Notes: generated from the sequence alone by a model not told the origin. A stretch of 64,000 bases of DNA from Rhizomicrobium sp040255825 (GCA_040255825.1 JBDZVS010000007.1:1-64000); one strand, 5' to 3'. Counted from the first letter of the stretch, positions 40,515-49,857 are shown. Made by a program: numbers and translations.

Positions 40515-41375
40515 ATGAGAGAAGTCGTATTCGCCGCCACCCAGTTCGCCGTCACGGCCGACCGCGCCGCCAATGTGGCGCGCGCCGAGCAGATGGTTCG
40601 CGATGCGGCCCGGCAGGGCGCCAACGTCATCCTGTTGCCGGAACTGTTCGAGAATCTGTATTTCTGCCAGGACCAGTTGGCCCAACACTTCGCGCTGGCC
40701 GCGCCCTTTGACGGCAACGCGCTGGTGGCGCGCATGGCGGCGCTGGCGCGGGAACTTGGCGTGGTGCTGCCGGTCAGCTTCTTCGAGCGCGCGGGCCAGG
40801 CTCATTTCAATTCGCTGGCGATGATCGACGCCGATGGCGCTGTCCTGGGACTTTATCGCAAGTCGCACATTCCCGACGGACCCGGTTATCAGGAGAAATT
40901 CTATTTCACGCCCGGCGATACGGGATTCAAGGTTTGGAAGACACGGTTCGGCACCTTCGGCGCGGGCATCTGCTGGGACCAGTGGTTCCCCGAATCCGCG
41001 CGCGCCATGGCACTGATGGGCGCGGAGGCGCTGTTCTATCCCACCGCCATCGGGTCGGAGCCGCCGCCGGCTCCGCCAGTGGATTCGCGCGACCATTGGC
41101 GCCGCGTGATGCAGGGCCATGCCGCGGCGAACCTGATGCCGCTGATTGCCTCCAACCGCACCGGCACCGAAAAGCTCTCCACCGAGATCACATTTTATGG
41201 CTCCTCCTTCATCGCGGATGCCACGGGCGCTATCGTCGCCGAATTGGGCCGCTCCGATGAAGGCGCCGCCACGGCCCGTTTCGACCTGGACGGGATCGCG
41301 CGGCAGCGCGCCGCCTGGGGTCTGTTCCGTGACCGCCGGCCCGAGCTTTACGGCATGCTCGGCAAACATGGATGA
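40515..41375 (+). CDS. aguB: N-carbamoylputrescine amidase
   Basis: AguB hydrolyses N-carbamoylputrescine to putrescine, CO2 and ammonia. From ATG 40515 the 286-residue product has the nitrilase triad: E43 (LLPELFEN), K116 (YRKSHIPDGPGYQEKFYF) and C153 (GAGICWDQWFPE). The SHIPDGPGYQEKFYFTPGD stretch is specific to carbamoylputrescine amidases. It follows aguA in a clear two-gene pathway unit. Confidence 0.95.
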   Translation: MREVVFAATQFAVTADRAANVARAEQMVRDAARQGANVILLPELFENLYFCQDQLAQHFALAAPFDGNALVARMAALARELGVVLPVSFFERAGQAHFNSLAMIDADGAVLGLYRKSHIPDGPGYQEKFYFTPGDTGFKVWKTRFGTFGAGICWDQWFPESARAMALMGAEALFYPTAIGSEPPPAPPVDSRDHWRRVMQGHAAANLMPLIASNRTGTEKLSTEITFYGSSFIADATGAIVAELGRSDEGAATARFDLDGIARQRAAWGLFRDRRPELYGMLGKHG

Positions 41376-41384
41376 GGTGTTGGC

Positions 41385-41768
41385 ATGATGCGTTTTGCGC
41401 TGCTTACTTGTGGGGTTTTGCTGCTCGCCGCCCCGACGCTCGCGCAGCAGGCGCCCATACCGGTGAGCTATGCCCACGAAAAGACCTTCCGGCCGCTGCC
41501 GATGGACGAGGCCATCGATGCGGCGCTGGCCATGCCCGGCTTCGCGGCGCAGGAAAAGCCCGGGCCGGCGACCATCGTGATCACCGCGCCCGATGGCTGG
41601 CGCTACACCGAGCGCCGCAACAGGGACCATATCCAATTCCGCCTGGTCTTCAGCAAGGGCGGCGACAAGATCGGCGAGAGCGAGGAAGTGTGCTCCGTCG
41701 AGCCGCCGTTCGATTGCGCCCGGCAGATCGCCTCTGACGTCAAAAGCGCCGCGGCCATCGCGCGATAG
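41385..41768 (+). CDS. Secreted protein of unknown function
   Basis: The 127-residue product has a signal peptide (about 1-20, ending PTLAQ) and a mature part of about 105 residues with a beta-rich centre (PATIVITAPDGWRYTERRN, HIQFRLVFSKGG) and two cysteines (VCSVEPPFDCAR) that could form a disulfide. No family is recognised. It starts 9 bases after aguB, so it may be co-transcribed. dinB ends 6 bases away on the other strand. Confidence 0.65.
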   Translation: MMRFALLTCGVLLLAAPTLAQQAPIPVSYAHEKTFRPLPMDEAIDAALAMPGFAAQEKPGPATIVITAPDGWRYTERRNRDHIQFRLVFSKGGDKIGESEEVCSVEPPFDCARQIASDVKSAAAIAR

Positions 41769-41774
41769 GGGCGG

Positions 41775-43052
41775 TTAACGCTTCCCCTTCAATCCCCGGC
41801 CGTGGCCAACCGCGCCGCCGCCGAACTTCGCACGAATCTTGTCCATCGCCCGCTCGGCCGCCGCGCGCTTGTCGCCCTGCGGGTCGATCAGGCTGGCCGG
41901 ATCGGCGGCGACGGCCGGCGCGAGATTTGAAATTCCAACTCCCAGCAAACGGAAGCGGGTGCCATCCGCTTCGCGTTTCAGCGCGATCCGGGCCGTGCGG
42001 AAGATGCGATCGGCCAGTTGAGTCGGTGCGTCAAGTGTATGGCTGCGCGTGCGAAGGCGGAAATCGGCGGTTTTAAGCTTGAGCACGACGGTATGGCCGC
42101 AAAGCCCGAGCTTCTTGGCCCGTGCCGAGACCCGTTCGGACTGGCGCCACAGGATCGCCTCCAGCTCCGGCAGGGCGGCAATGTCGGTATCGAAAGTGGT
42201 TTCCGACGAGATGGTTTTCATCTCGCCCTCCGGATCGACCGGCCGGGAATCCCGGGCATTGGCCATGCGCGACAGCCACAGCCCGGTGGCGCCATAGCGC
42301 CGGGCCAGGTCCCTGGGATCGGCGTCCTGCAACTGACCGATGGTGGTGAAGCCGTCCCGCGCCAGCCGCGCCTCGGTTGCCTTGCCCGCGCCGCGGATCA
42401 TCCCCACCGGCTTGTCGCGCAGGAACGACCTGGCTTCCACGCCGCCGATGACGGCAAAGCCGCGCGGCTTGTCCAGGTCGGAAGCCAGCTTGGCCAGGAA
42501 CTTGTTGCACGACAATCCAACGGAGACGGTGATGCCGATTTCCCTTTCGATACGCAGCGCCAGCTTCGCCATGGTCCGGGCCGGGCTCATGTGATGGATG
42601 CGATCGGTGCCCGACAGGTCCAGATAAGCCTCGTCCAGCGACAGCGGCTCCACCAGCGGGGTCAAGCCCAGCATCATCTCGCGCATCTGGCGGGCGACGG
42701 CGGCGTAATGGGAATGCCGTGGCTTCACGACCACCGCCTGCGGGCACAGCTTTTTGGCCTGGAACATCGGCATGGCCGAGCGCACGCCATATCTGCGGGC
42801 GATGTAGCAGGCGGTCGAAACCACGCCGCGCACCTCGCCGCCCACGATCAACGGCTTGTTTTCCAGGGACGGATCGTCACGCTTCTCGATGGCGGCATAG
42901 AAGGCGTCGCAGTCCAGATGCGCGATGGCCAGCCTCTCCAGTTCGGGATGCGCCAAGATCCGGGTGCCGGCGCACGATGCACAGGGCTGGTCCGGCCGGG
43001 CGTCGGACAGGCAGTCGCGGCAGAAGGCGGGCCAGTCGCTCACGCCGGCCAT
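41775..43052 (-). CDS. dinB: DNA polymerase IV (Y-family) with N-terminal cysteine cluster
   Basis: DinB is a translesion polymerase. From ATG 43052 the 425-residue product has IAHLDCDAFYAAIEKRDDPSL with a catalytic aspartate, the YxAR-type YIARRYGVRSAMPM, EPLSLDEAYLDLSG with the acidic pair, and the little-finger domain. Ahead of the polymerase core lies CRDCLSDARPDQPCASC, a CxxC...CxxC set that looks like a zinc site; many alphaproteobacterial DinB2 proteins share it. It overlaps the ROK kinase gene by 13 bases, so the two are coupled. Confidence 0.95.
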   Translation of the reverse strand: MAGVSDWPAFCRDCLSDARPDQPCASCAGTRILAHPELERLAIAHLDCDAFYAAIEKRDDPSLENKPLIVGGEVRGVVSTACYIARRYGVRSAMPMFQAKKLCPQAVVVKPRHSHYAAVARQMREMMLGLTPLVEPLSLDEAYLDLSGTDRIHHMSPARTMAKLALRIEREIGITVSVGLSCNKFLAKLASDLDKPRGFAVIGGVEARSFLRDKPVGMIRGAGKATEARLARDGFTTIGQLQDADPRDLARRYGATGLWLSRMANARDSRPVDPEGEMKTISSETTFDTDIAALPELEAILWRQSERVSARAKKLGLCGHTVVLKLKTADFRLRTRSHTLDAPTQLADRIFRTARIALKREADGTRFRLLGVGISNLAPAVAADPASLIDPQGDKRAAAERAMDKIRAKFGGGAVGHGRGLKGKR

Positions 43053-43924
43053 AGCCAGGCCGCGCCTCTCACTCCGCTGGAATCTCCGTGCATGTTCTTC
43101 ACGATCTTCGGCGGCGCGCCGAGGGTGAAGGCATAGTGCTGCACCAGCGGCGGCAGGTCGCGGGTCAGCCGTGGCACGTTCGACAGGCCGCCCCCCAGCA
43201 CGATCGCGTCGGGATCGACGATATTGCACACCACCGCCAGCCCCCGCGCCAGCCGGTCGACCAGCCGGTCCATGGCTGCCATCTCCTCATGTCCCGGTGA
43301 TGCCGCAATAGCCTCGGCCGGCATCGACATCCCGGTCACGCGGCGGAAGTCCGCCGACAGGCCGGGACCGCTGCACCATACCTCGATGCAGCCCTGCTTG
43401 CCGCAATAGCATGGCGGCGCGTTCTGGATTTCGTCGGTGGTGGGCCAGGGCAGGGGAATGTGCCCCCACTCGCCGCCCACCCCATGCGCTCCGCCCAGGA
43501 TCCTGCCCTCGACAACCATGCCGCCACCCACGCCGGTGCCGGCGATCACGCCGAACACCGACTCGGCTCCGGCGGCGGCGCCATCACGCGCCTCGGACAG
43601 CGCAAAGCAGTTGGCGTCGTTGGCCAGCCGCACCGGGCGATCCAGCGCCTGTTCCAGGCTCGCGCGCAGATGACGGCCGTTCAGCCAGGTGGAGTTGGCG
43701 TTCTTGATCGTGCCGTCCGCCGTCTCGCAGCCCGGAATGGCCACGCCGACGGTGCCCTGTGCGCCAAGACGGCGCTCTGCGTCACGTACCAGCGATGCGA
43801 GCGCGGTCACGGTGCCATCGAAATCGCGCGGTGTCGGGATTCGCTTGCGAAACAGGATCGCGTCATCGCTGGCCAGGGCCTGCAACTCGATCTTGCTGCC
43901 GCCCAGGTCCACGCCAATCCGCAT
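43040..43924 (-). CDS. ROK family sugar kinase (fructokinase/glucokinase type)
   Basis: The 294-residue product has the phosphate-1 motif GVDLGGSKIELQAL, the second ATP site FGVIAGTGVGGGMVVEG, the catalytic-type NDANCFALSEA, and the ROK zinc site CYCGKQGCIE after GEWGHIPLPWP. The HIPLPWP variant and length resemble Mak-type fructokinases, but sugar specificity cannot be read from sequence. It is co-oriented with dinB and DUF3572. Confidence 0.9.
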   Translation of the reverse strand: MRIGVDLGGSKIELQALASDDAILFRKRIPTPRDFDGTVTALASLVRDAERRLGAQGTVGVAIPGCETADGTIKNANSTWLNGRHLRASLEQALDRPVRLANDANCFALSEARDGAAAGAESVFGVIAGTGVGGGMVVEGRILGGAHGVGGEWGHIPLPWPTTDEIQNAPPCYCGKQGCIEVWCSGPGLSADFRRVTGMSMPAEAIAASPGHEEMAAMDRLVDRLARGLAVVCNIVDPDAIVLGGGLSNVPRLTRDLPPLVQHYAFTLGAPPKIVKNMHGDSSGVRGAAWLWPA

Positions 43925-43933
43925 CAGTGCGTC

Positions 43934-44203
43934 TCACACATCGCAGGCGCCCGCCAGCATATGCCGCGCCTGGTGCAGCGCCACTGGTTCGATCCCGGCC
44001 GCCTCGCAGAAGCGCGCCATCAAGTCTTCCTGGGCGAGCAGGAACTCGACCACCGCCAGCAGGGTATCGCGGCTTTCCGCCGCCCGGCGCAGTTCCGCGA
44101 TGCCGGCGCCGGAACCGGACAGGAATCGGGTCAGGGCATCTTCGTCTCCGGCCAGCCAGCCGAGGCCTTCCAGGCCGAGAATTTCGGCACGCTCAGGGGT
44201 CAT
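43934..44203 (-). CDS. DUF3572 family protein
   Basis: From ATG 44203 the product is 89 residues and all-helical, starting MTPERAEILGLEGLGWLAGDED, then LTRFLSGSGAGIAELRRAA and LLAQEDLMARFCEAAGIEP. This is the DUF3572 pattern, a short alphaproteobacterial family often near divK and pleD. The function is unknown. It is divergent from divK, with a candidate CtrA-like site in between. Confidence 0.85.
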   Translation of the reverse strand: MTPERAEILGLEGLGWLAGDEDALTRFLSGSGAGIAELRRAAESRDTLLAVVEFLLAQEDLMARFCEAAGIEPVALHQARHMLAGACDV

Positions 44204-44323
44204 GGCGCGACTATAGCGGCGGGCAGGTCGGCTGCCCAACCCTTCCTGTGGAACCTGACCGAAAATTCCTGTGCCCGGACAATGGGTTGATGCCCACATC
44301 GCCGGCTCGCCCCTCCGCCAGCG

Positions 44324-44338
44324 TCAAGGGAGCGTTAA
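44324..44338. promoter_or_regulatory. Candidate CtrA-like site upstream of divK
   Basis: TCAA-N7-TTAA (44324-44327 and 44335-44338) differs from the CtrA consensus TTAA-N7-TTAA at one base. It lies about 100 bases before divK and 120 before the DUF3572 gene. divK is a cell-cycle gene of the CtrA network in related bacteria, so the site is plausible, but a single near-match is weak evidence. Confidence 0.3.
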
Positions 44339-44440
44339 GACATCTGCCCTAATACTACCGAACAGCCAGAAGCTCCTGCAGGCACTGGGAATGTGGCGCG
44401 AGCGGCGCGCCGGATCGCGGGGGTTGCGCCGGAGAATGTC

Positions 44441-44815
44441 ATGGACGCCAAGACCAAGACGGTTCTGATCGTGGAGGACAATGAGCTCAACATGAAGCTC
44501 TTCCACGACCTGCTGGACGCGCATGGCTACCACATCCTGCAGACCAAGGACGGCATGGAGGCGCTGGACATCGCGCGCGAGCACCATCCCGACCTGATCC
44601 TGATGGACATCCAGTTGCCCGAAGTCTCGGGGCTGGAAGTGACCAAGTGGCTGAAGGAGGACGACTCGCTGAAAGCCATTCCGGTCGTCGCCGTCACCGC
44701 CTTCGCCATGAAGGGCGACGAGGAAGTCATCCGTCAGGGCGGCTGCGAAGCCTATATCTCGAAGCCCATTTCGGTTACCAGCTTCCTGGACACCGTGCGC
44801 CGTTTCATCGGGTAG
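44441..44815 (+). CDS. divK: Cell-cycle response regulator DivK
   Basis: DivK is a single-domain receiver that controls CtrA activity through DivJ/PleC/CckA. From ATG 44441 the 124-residue product is one REC domain with the acidic pocket VEDNELNMK, phosphoacceptor D56 (LILMDIQLPEVSGLEVT), VVAVTAFAMKGDEE and the lysine of YISKPISV. It has no output domain. It lies directly before pleD, the standard alphaproteobacterial pair. Confidence 0.95.
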   Translation: MDAKTKTVLIVEDNELNMKLFHDLLDAHGYHILQTKDGMEALDIAREHHPDLILMDIQLPEVSGLEVTKWLKEDDSLKAIPVVAVTAFAMKGDEEVIRQGGCEAYISKPISVTSFLDTVRRFIG

Positions 44816-44819
44816 ACCG

Positions 44820-46190
44820 ATGACAGCCCGCGTCCTGGTCGTCGATGATATCCTGTCCAACGTCAAGCTTCTGGAAGCCAAGCTGACGGCGGAATATTTC
44901 GAGGTCGTCACGGCCTTCAACGGACAGGAATGCCTGTCGCGCATGGCCGAGCAGGTGCCAGACATCGTCCTTCTGGACGTGATGATGCCCGGCATGGACG
45001 GATTTGAGGTCTGCCGCCGCATCAAGGCCAATCCGGGGACCGCCCATGTGCCCGTGGTGATGGTCACCGCGCTGGACCAGCCCAGCGACCGCGTGGCGGG
45101 CCTGGAAGCGGGCGCGGACGATTTCCTCACCAAGCCGGTGGATGATTCCGCGCTCTTCGCGCGCGTGCGCTCGCTGGTGCGCCTCAAGCTGATGACCGAC
45201 GAGCTGCGCATGCGCGAAACCACCGGCCAGGGCATGGGCCTGGTCGATCCGGCCGAGACGCTGGTGGAAAACAATTTGTCCGGCCGCATCCTGGTCATCG
45301 AGGATCGCGCCGAGGCGGTGGCGTGGTTCACGGCCGCTCTCCAGCCAGCGCACCAGGTCGCGTCCGCCGAAACGTTCGAAGAGGCGCTGGTGCGCGTGAA
45401 AGGTGGTGATTACGACCTGATCGTCGTGTCGCTGGGCATGCGCGGCTTTGACGGCCTGAGGCTTTGCTCGCAGTTGCGTTCGCTGCCCGAGGGGCGCCAC
45501 GTGCCGATCCTGGTGGTCGTGTCCGACGGCGACCGCCGCAAGCTGACCCAGGCGCTGGAAATGGGCGTCAACGATTATCTTACCCGTCCGGTGGACAAGA
45601 ACGAGTTGGTGGCGCGCGTGCGCACACAGTTGCGCAAAAAGCGCTATGCCGACCGGCTGCGCCATAATGTGCAGCTCAGCCTGGAGATGGCGATCACCGA
45701 CCAGCTCACCGGCCTGCACAATCGCCGCTATATGGGCCGCCACCTGGATGCACTGATCGCCAACGCCCGCCGCCATGGCCGCCCGCTGGCGTTCGTGATC
45801 ATGGACATCGACTTCTTCAAGCAGGTCAACGATACCTATGGCCACGACATCGGCGACGAGGTGCTGAAGGAGTTCGCCAACCGTATCGCCGCCAATGTGC
45901 GCGGCATCGACCTGGCCTGCCGTTATGGCGGCGAGGAATTCGTGGTCGCCATGCCCGACACGGATATCGCCTTCGCCACCAACATCGCCGAGCGCCTGCG
46001 CCAGTCGATCGAGGCCAATCCGGTCGCCATCAGCCGCCATCCCGGCCAGTTGAACATCACCATATCCATCGGCATTGCCCGCTATGAAGGTGAGGGCGAC
46101 AGTGCCGAAAAGCTGCTCCATCGCGCCGACCAGGCGCTCTATCGGGCCAAGCGCAGCGGCCGCAACCGGGTCGTTTCCGACGCTGCCTGA
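44820..46190 (+). CDS. pleD: Diguanylate cyclase response regulator PleD
   Basis: PleD makes cyclic di-GMP after phosphorylation. The 456-residue product has REC1 with phosphoacceptor D53 (LLDVMMPGMDGFEV), a degenerate REC2 (about 155-275) lacking the acceptor (VVSLGMRGFDGLRL), and a GGDEF domain with active site GGEEF (370-374). The inhibitory I-site R361-G-I-D364 lies five residues ahead, so product feedback is expected. It starts 4 bases after divK. Confidence 0.96.
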   Translation: MTARVLVVDDILSNVKLLEAKLTAEYFEVVTAFNGQECLSRMAEQVPDIVLLDVMMPGMDGFEVCRRIKANPGTAHVPVVMVTALDQPSDRVAGLEAGADDFLTKPVDDSALFARVRSLVRLKLMTDELRMRETTGQGMGLVDPAETLVENNLSGRILVIEDRAEAVAWFTAALQPAHQVASAETFEEALVRVKGGDYDLIVVSLGMRGFDGLRLCSQLRSLPEGRHVPILVVVSDGDRRKLTQALEMGVNDYLTRPVDKNELVARVRTQLRKKRYADRLRHNVQLSLEMAITDQLTGLHNRRYMGRHLDALIANARRHGRPLAFVIMDIDFFKQVNDTYGHDIGDEVLKEFANRIAANVRGIDLACRYGGEEFVVAMPDTDIAFATNIAERLRQSIEANPVAISRHPGQLNITISIGIARYEGEGDSAEKLLHRADQALYRAKRSGRNRVVSDAA

Positions 46191-46302
46191 CTTAATCAAT
46201 CACCCCTCCGGTTCCAGCTTTCCCTCGCCTCCAAAAAAGGCCTTGCGCTTGCGTCGGGCCGCGATTGCGCTAGCGTTCCTCAATAACAAGAGGGGGGACG
46301 CC

Positions 46303-47502
46303 ATGCGCCTGACGCTTGCCCTGCTGACCGCACTGCTGGTCCTGCCGGCGCAGGCCCAGAATGCGGCAAAGACTGACGCCCCGCCTCCCGTCACCGCTCC
46401 GTTCGATATCCATATCGTCGCGGGCGCGATCGCCGGCGGCTATTCCCTGGCGGTGACCGACATCAACCATGACGGCAAGGCCGACATCGTGGCGCTGGGC
46501 CTGAACTCGGACGAGATGACCTGGTACGAGAATCCCTATTGGACGCCGCACCGGGTCGTGACCGCGCGGCAGGCGCCGCACATGGTCTATCTCGATACCG
46601 CCGACATCGATGGTGACGGCGTTCCCGAGATCGCGCTAGCCCATGATTTCAACACCGACCCGCACAAGGACAAGGGCAGCGTCGCCATCCTGCACCATGA
46701 CGGTGATCCGGCAAGGCCGTGGGTCATCCAGCGTATTGTCGATCAGGTGCCGTCCACCCACCGGGTCCGCTTTGCCGACATCGACGGCAGCGGCAAACCC
46801 GCCCTGATCGTCGCGCCCATTCTGGCGGGCACCGCCACGGGCTTTCCCGATCCCGACCGCAACGTCACCCCGCTTTATGCCTATCGCCCGCAGAATGGCT
46901 GGAAGCGCGAAACCATCACGCTTGATAACCAGGGCGTGGTGCATGGCCTGACCATCGCCGACTGGGACGGTGACGGCCGTGCCGATGTCGTGACCTCCGG
47001 GTATTCCGGCACCTTCGCGCACATGCTGCACAAGGGAAAATGGGATCGCGTGCTGCTGACGGCGGGCAAGGTCGCGCCCTGGCCGGGCGGCGGCACCAGC
47101 GACTCCGCCATCGGCGTCTTCAACGGCAAGAAGTTCTTCGTCACCATCGAGCCGTTCCACGGCAACATGGTTGTGGTGCACATGCCGGATGGAAAAGGCG
47201 GCTTCACACGCCAGGTGATCGACGACCAGCTCGTGGGCGGCCACGCCCTGACGCTGGTGGATGTCGACAATGACGGCCGGCCGGAGATCGTGGCTGGCGG
47301 CAACGGCAAGGCGGCCGGGCTGCACTTCTACAAGGCCGATGCCGGCGGCACTCACTGGACCGGGTATCCGATGGACGACGACATGGCGCCCGCGGGCTGC
47401 ATCACCGCCGACATCCGCGGCACCGGTCATGCCGCCGATGTGGTCTGCCAGGATCAGCGCGCCCCCTTCTGGCTGAAGTGGTATGCCTATAACGGCGGTT
47501 AG
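46303..47502 (+). CDS. Secreted FG-GAP/VCBS repeat protein
   Basis: From ATG 46303, after GGGGGGA, the 399-residue product has a signal peptide (about 1-19, ending LPAQA) and repeats of the FG-GAP type with calcium-binding-like loops: DINHDGKADIVALG, DIDGDGVPEIALA, DIDGSGKPALIVA, DWDGDGRADVVTSG and DVDNDGRPEIVAGG. These build a beta-propeller. Its role (adhesion, carbohydrate or lectin-like binding) is not evident. The 3-prime end overlaps the convergent DsbA-like gene by 4 bases. Confidence 0.82.
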   Translation: MRLTLALLTALLVLPAQAQNAAKTDAPPPVTAPFDIHIVAGAIAGGYSLAVTDINHDGKADIVALGLNSDEMTWYENPYWTPHRVVTARQAPHMVYLDTADIDGDGVPEIALAHDFNTDPHKDKGSVAILHHDGDPARPWVIQRIVDQVPSTHRVRFADIDGSGKPALIVAPILAGTATGFPDPDRNVTPLYAYRPQNGWKRETITLDNQGVVHGLTIADWDGDGRADVVTSGYSGTFAHMLHKGKWDRVLLTAGKVAPWPGGGTSDSAIGVFNGKKFFVTIEPFHGNMVVVHMPDGKGGFTRQVIDDQLVGGHALTLVDVDNDGRPEIVAGGNGKAAGLHFYKADAGGTHWTGYPMDDDMAPAGCITADIRGTGHAADVVCQDQRAPFWLKWYAYNGG

Positions 47503-48155
47503 GCTTCGCCTTCCTCGCCAGCCCCATCCCCCGTCTCCAGCGCCTTGTCGATGGCGGCCGCCAGCATTTCCGGCTCGCGCGCGCCCGATACCGCCACCCG
47601 GCCGCCGAAGATGAAGGCGGGAACGCCGCTTACCCCGATCTCGCGCGCCAGCCGGTCCTCACGCTCCACCAACGCGACATCCTCATCGCTTTCCAGCAGG
47701 CGCGCCACTTCCACGCCGTCCATGCCATAGAAATCGGCGATGTCCGACAGCACCCGGATATCGCCGATATCCTCGCCATTCTCGAAATAGGCGATGAACA
47801 GCCGCTCCACCACGTCGTCCTGCACCCCGGTGGCCTCGGCCCAATGCACCAGCCGGTGGGAGTCGATGGTGTTGGGCCGCCGCCGGATCGCGGCAAAGTC
47901 GAATTCAATGCCCTCCTTGGCGCCTTCGGCAGCGATGATCGCGTCCATCTTGGCGATCTGGGCATCGTCGCCGAACTTGGCGGTCATATAGGTCGCCCGT
48001 TCCATTCCGCTTTTGGGAATAGCGGGATCCAACTGGAAGGGTCGCCATTTCACCGTGAATTCGATGCGGGGACGAAGCGCCATGGCGCGCGCCAGCCGCC
48101 GCTTGCCGATGAAGCACCAGGGACACACCGTATCGGAAATCACGTCGATCTGCAT
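47499..48155 (-). CDS. DsbA family oxidoreductase (FrnE/2-hydroxychromene-isomerase-like)
   Basis: From ATG 48155 the 218-residue product has a thioredoxin fold with active site C11-PW-C14 (VISDTVCPWCFIGKRRL), a helical insert, and the cis-proline region GVSGVPAFIFGG. There is no signal peptide, so it should act in the cytoplasm like FrnE, a disulfide isomerase family. It overlaps the convergent FG-GAP gene and follows a small secreted-protein gene. Confidence 0.9.
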   Translation of the reverse strand: MQIDVISDTVCPWCFIGKRRLARAMALRPRIEFTVKWRPFQLDPAIPKSGMERATYMTAKFGDDAQIAKMDAIIAAEGAKEGIEFDFAAIRRRPNTIDSHRLVHWAEATGVQDDVVERLFIAYFENGEDIGDIRVLSDIADFYGMDGVEVARLLESDEDVALVEREDRLAREIGVSGVPAFIFGGRVAVSGAREPEMLAAAIDKALETGDGAGEEGEA

Positions 48156-48177
48156 GGCAGCCTCCGAAGGCTGAATA

Positions 48178-48567
48178 TCAGTGAAGCACCTGGGTCGTGA
48201 GCTCGTTGGCGTCGGCCACCACATGCACCGAGGTGACGGGGCGGCGGACATGGATTTCGGCCGTGGCCGTCACCGGCACAAGCTGCTCGATCACCGTCAT
48301 GTCCGGCGGCGGCGGAGCGGCGAGAAACTCCAGCGTCAGCGTTTTGCCGTCATTGTGCAGAAGATGTAGGCGTCCCTGCCGCCAGCCGCCGGTCGATACC
48401 GCGCCCTTGGCCTGGATCACCACGGTGCGGCCCTTGGCCTTGGCGGTGGCGATCACGCTGTCCACCCTGTAGATGCGCTTGTCCGCGGCCACGGCGGCGG
48501 CGCCCAAGGCGGGCAGGGTGGCGCAGACAAACAAGGCTGCAATGACGGGACGGACGGCCATTTTCAT
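48178..48567 (-). CDS. Secreted protein of unknown function
   Basis: The 129-residue product has a signal peptide (about 1-28, ending AAVAA) and a beta-rich mature part with VDSVIATAKAKGRTVVIQAKG, quoted within limits, WRQGRLHLLHNDGKTLTLEF and TAEIHVRRPVTSVHVVAD. No family is recognised. It lies between xthA and the DsbA-like gene on the same strand and may be transcribed with them. Confidence 0.65.
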   Translation of the reverse strand: MKMAVRPVIAALFVCATLPALGAAAVAADKRIYRVDSVIATAKAKGRTVVIQAKGAVSTGGWRQGRLHLLHNDGKTLTLEFLAAPPPPDMTVIEQLVPVTATAEIHVRRPVTSVHVVADANELTTQVLH

Positions 48568-48629
48568 TCCGGGCTGGGAGTGACGGCACTATAGCGGAGA
48601 ATGGGGCGGACAGATGGCGAAGGCAGCCC

Positions 48630-49430
48630 TCACACATCCAACTCCACCCACACCGGCACATGGTCGGAAGGCTTCTCGGATGCGCCCCGCACCTCGCGCT
48701 CGATGCCGCTGGACTTCAGCCGGTCCATGGCATGCGGTGACAGCAGCAGGTGATCGATGCGAATGCCGTTGTTGCGTTCCCAGGAGCCGAAATAATCCCA
48801 GAAGGTGTAATGGCCGCCTTCCGGGTGCTGACCACGGAAAGCGTCGGTGTAGCCGAGATTTTCGATGCGCCTGAGCGCGGCTTTCGCTTCCGGCTGGAAC
48901 AGCGCATCCTTCAGCCAGTTCTTCGGCTTTTCCGCGTCCAGGTCGGCCGGAATGATATTGTAGTCGCCCATCAGCACGACCGGCTCCTCATTGGCCAAAA
49001 GGGCGGCCGCATGCGCGCGCAACCGCTCCAGCCAGGCCAGCTTGTAGTCGAATTTCGGCCCCGGCTGAGGATTGCCGTTAGGGGCATAGATCGAAGCGAC
49101 CCGCACAACCCCCTTCTCGCCCGCCACCAGCGCCTCCAGATAGCGGGCATGGTCGTCCGTGCTTGCGTCCGCAAGATGGGCGCCGCCGGGCAGGCGGGGG
49201 GTGACATCCTCCATCGGCCGGCGTGACAGCAGGGCGACACCATTATAGCTCTTCTGTCCGTGTACGGCGCAATTATAGCCCAACGCCTCGAACGGCTCGC
49301 GCGGAAAGGCGCTGTCGACGCACTTGATCTCCTGCAGCGCCAGCACGTCGGGTTTGAACTGTCCGATCCACGCCAGCGCCGGCTCCAGCCGCGCCTTGAT
49401 GGAATTGACGTTCCAGGTGGCGATTTTCAT
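48630..49430 (-). CDS. xthA: Exodeoxyribonuclease III
   Basis: XthA is the AP endonuclease/3-prime exonuclease of base excision repair. From ATG 49430 the 266-residue product has IATWNVNSIKARL, LQEIKCVDSAFP with the metal-binding glutamate, GDYNIIPADLD and the C-terminal SDHVPVWVELDV with the catalytic D-H pair. Length is typical. In many related genomes it is near the Fe-S carrier and dgt, as here. Confidence 0.95.
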   Translation of the reverse strand: MKIATWNVNSIKARLEPALAWIGQFKPDVLALQEIKCVDSAFPREPFEALGYNCAVHGQKSYNGVALLSRRPMEDVTPRLPGGAHLADASTDDHARYLEALVAGEKGVVRVASIYAPNGNPQPGPKFDYKLAWLERLRAHAAALLANEEPVVLMGDYNIIPADLDAEKPKNWLKDALFQPEAKAALRRIENLGYTDAFRGQHPEGGHYTFWDYFGSWERNNGIRIDHLLLSPHAMDRLKSSGIEREVRGASEKPSDHVPVWVELDV

Positions 49431-49512
49431 GTATTTTTCCATTCGCCGCGGCACACGTCAGGCAGGGCAGTCTGCGCGAAGCGGACAGGCAAAGGCCGTG
49501 ACGAATCCGGCA

Positions 49513-49857
49513 TCAGACCGAAAAGCTGGTGCCGCAGCCGCAGGACGCGGTGGCGTTGGGATTGTTGACCTTGAAGGCCTGGCCGATCAGGTCGTCGGTG
49601 AAGTCGATCTCGGCCCCCTGCAGGAAGTCCAGCGACATCGGATCGATCACGACCGTGGCGCCATCCTTTTCCAGCACCAGATCGTCGTCGGTGCGCGCGT
49701 CGTCCAGGGCGAAATTGTACTGGAACCCGCTGCAGCCGCCGCCGGTTACCGCCAGCCGCAGCATCATGGGCGGGTCTTCCGCCTCCAGAATCTGGGCAAT
49801 GCGGCGCGCGGCGCGGTCGGAGATCGTGACGGAGGATTCGGTGGTCATGTCGGTCAT
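49513..49857 (-). CDS. erpA: ErpA/IscA-family iron-sulfur cluster carrier
   Basis: A-type carriers pass Fe-S clusters to target enzymes. From ATG 49857 the 114-residue product has VTISDRAARRIAQILE, then the three cysteine ligands in GGGCSGFQYNF and ATASCGCGTSFSV. The spacing fits ErpA/IscA. Start ATG 49848 and TTG 49863 are alternatives. It is divergent from dgt, an arrangement common in alphaproteobacteria. The paralogue type (ErpA or IscA) is inferred from context. Confidence 0.9.
   Translation of the reverse strand: MTDMTTESSVTISDRAARRIAQILEAEDPPMMLRLAVTGGGCSGFQYNFALDDARTDDDLVLEKDGATVVIDPMSLDFLQGAEIDFTDDLIGQAFKVNNPNATASCGCGTSFSV

Noticed and set aside
42018..43136. 372-residue plus-strand frame opposite dinB
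   Set aside because: It is antisense to a complete DinB with all catalytic motifs and has no domain of its own.
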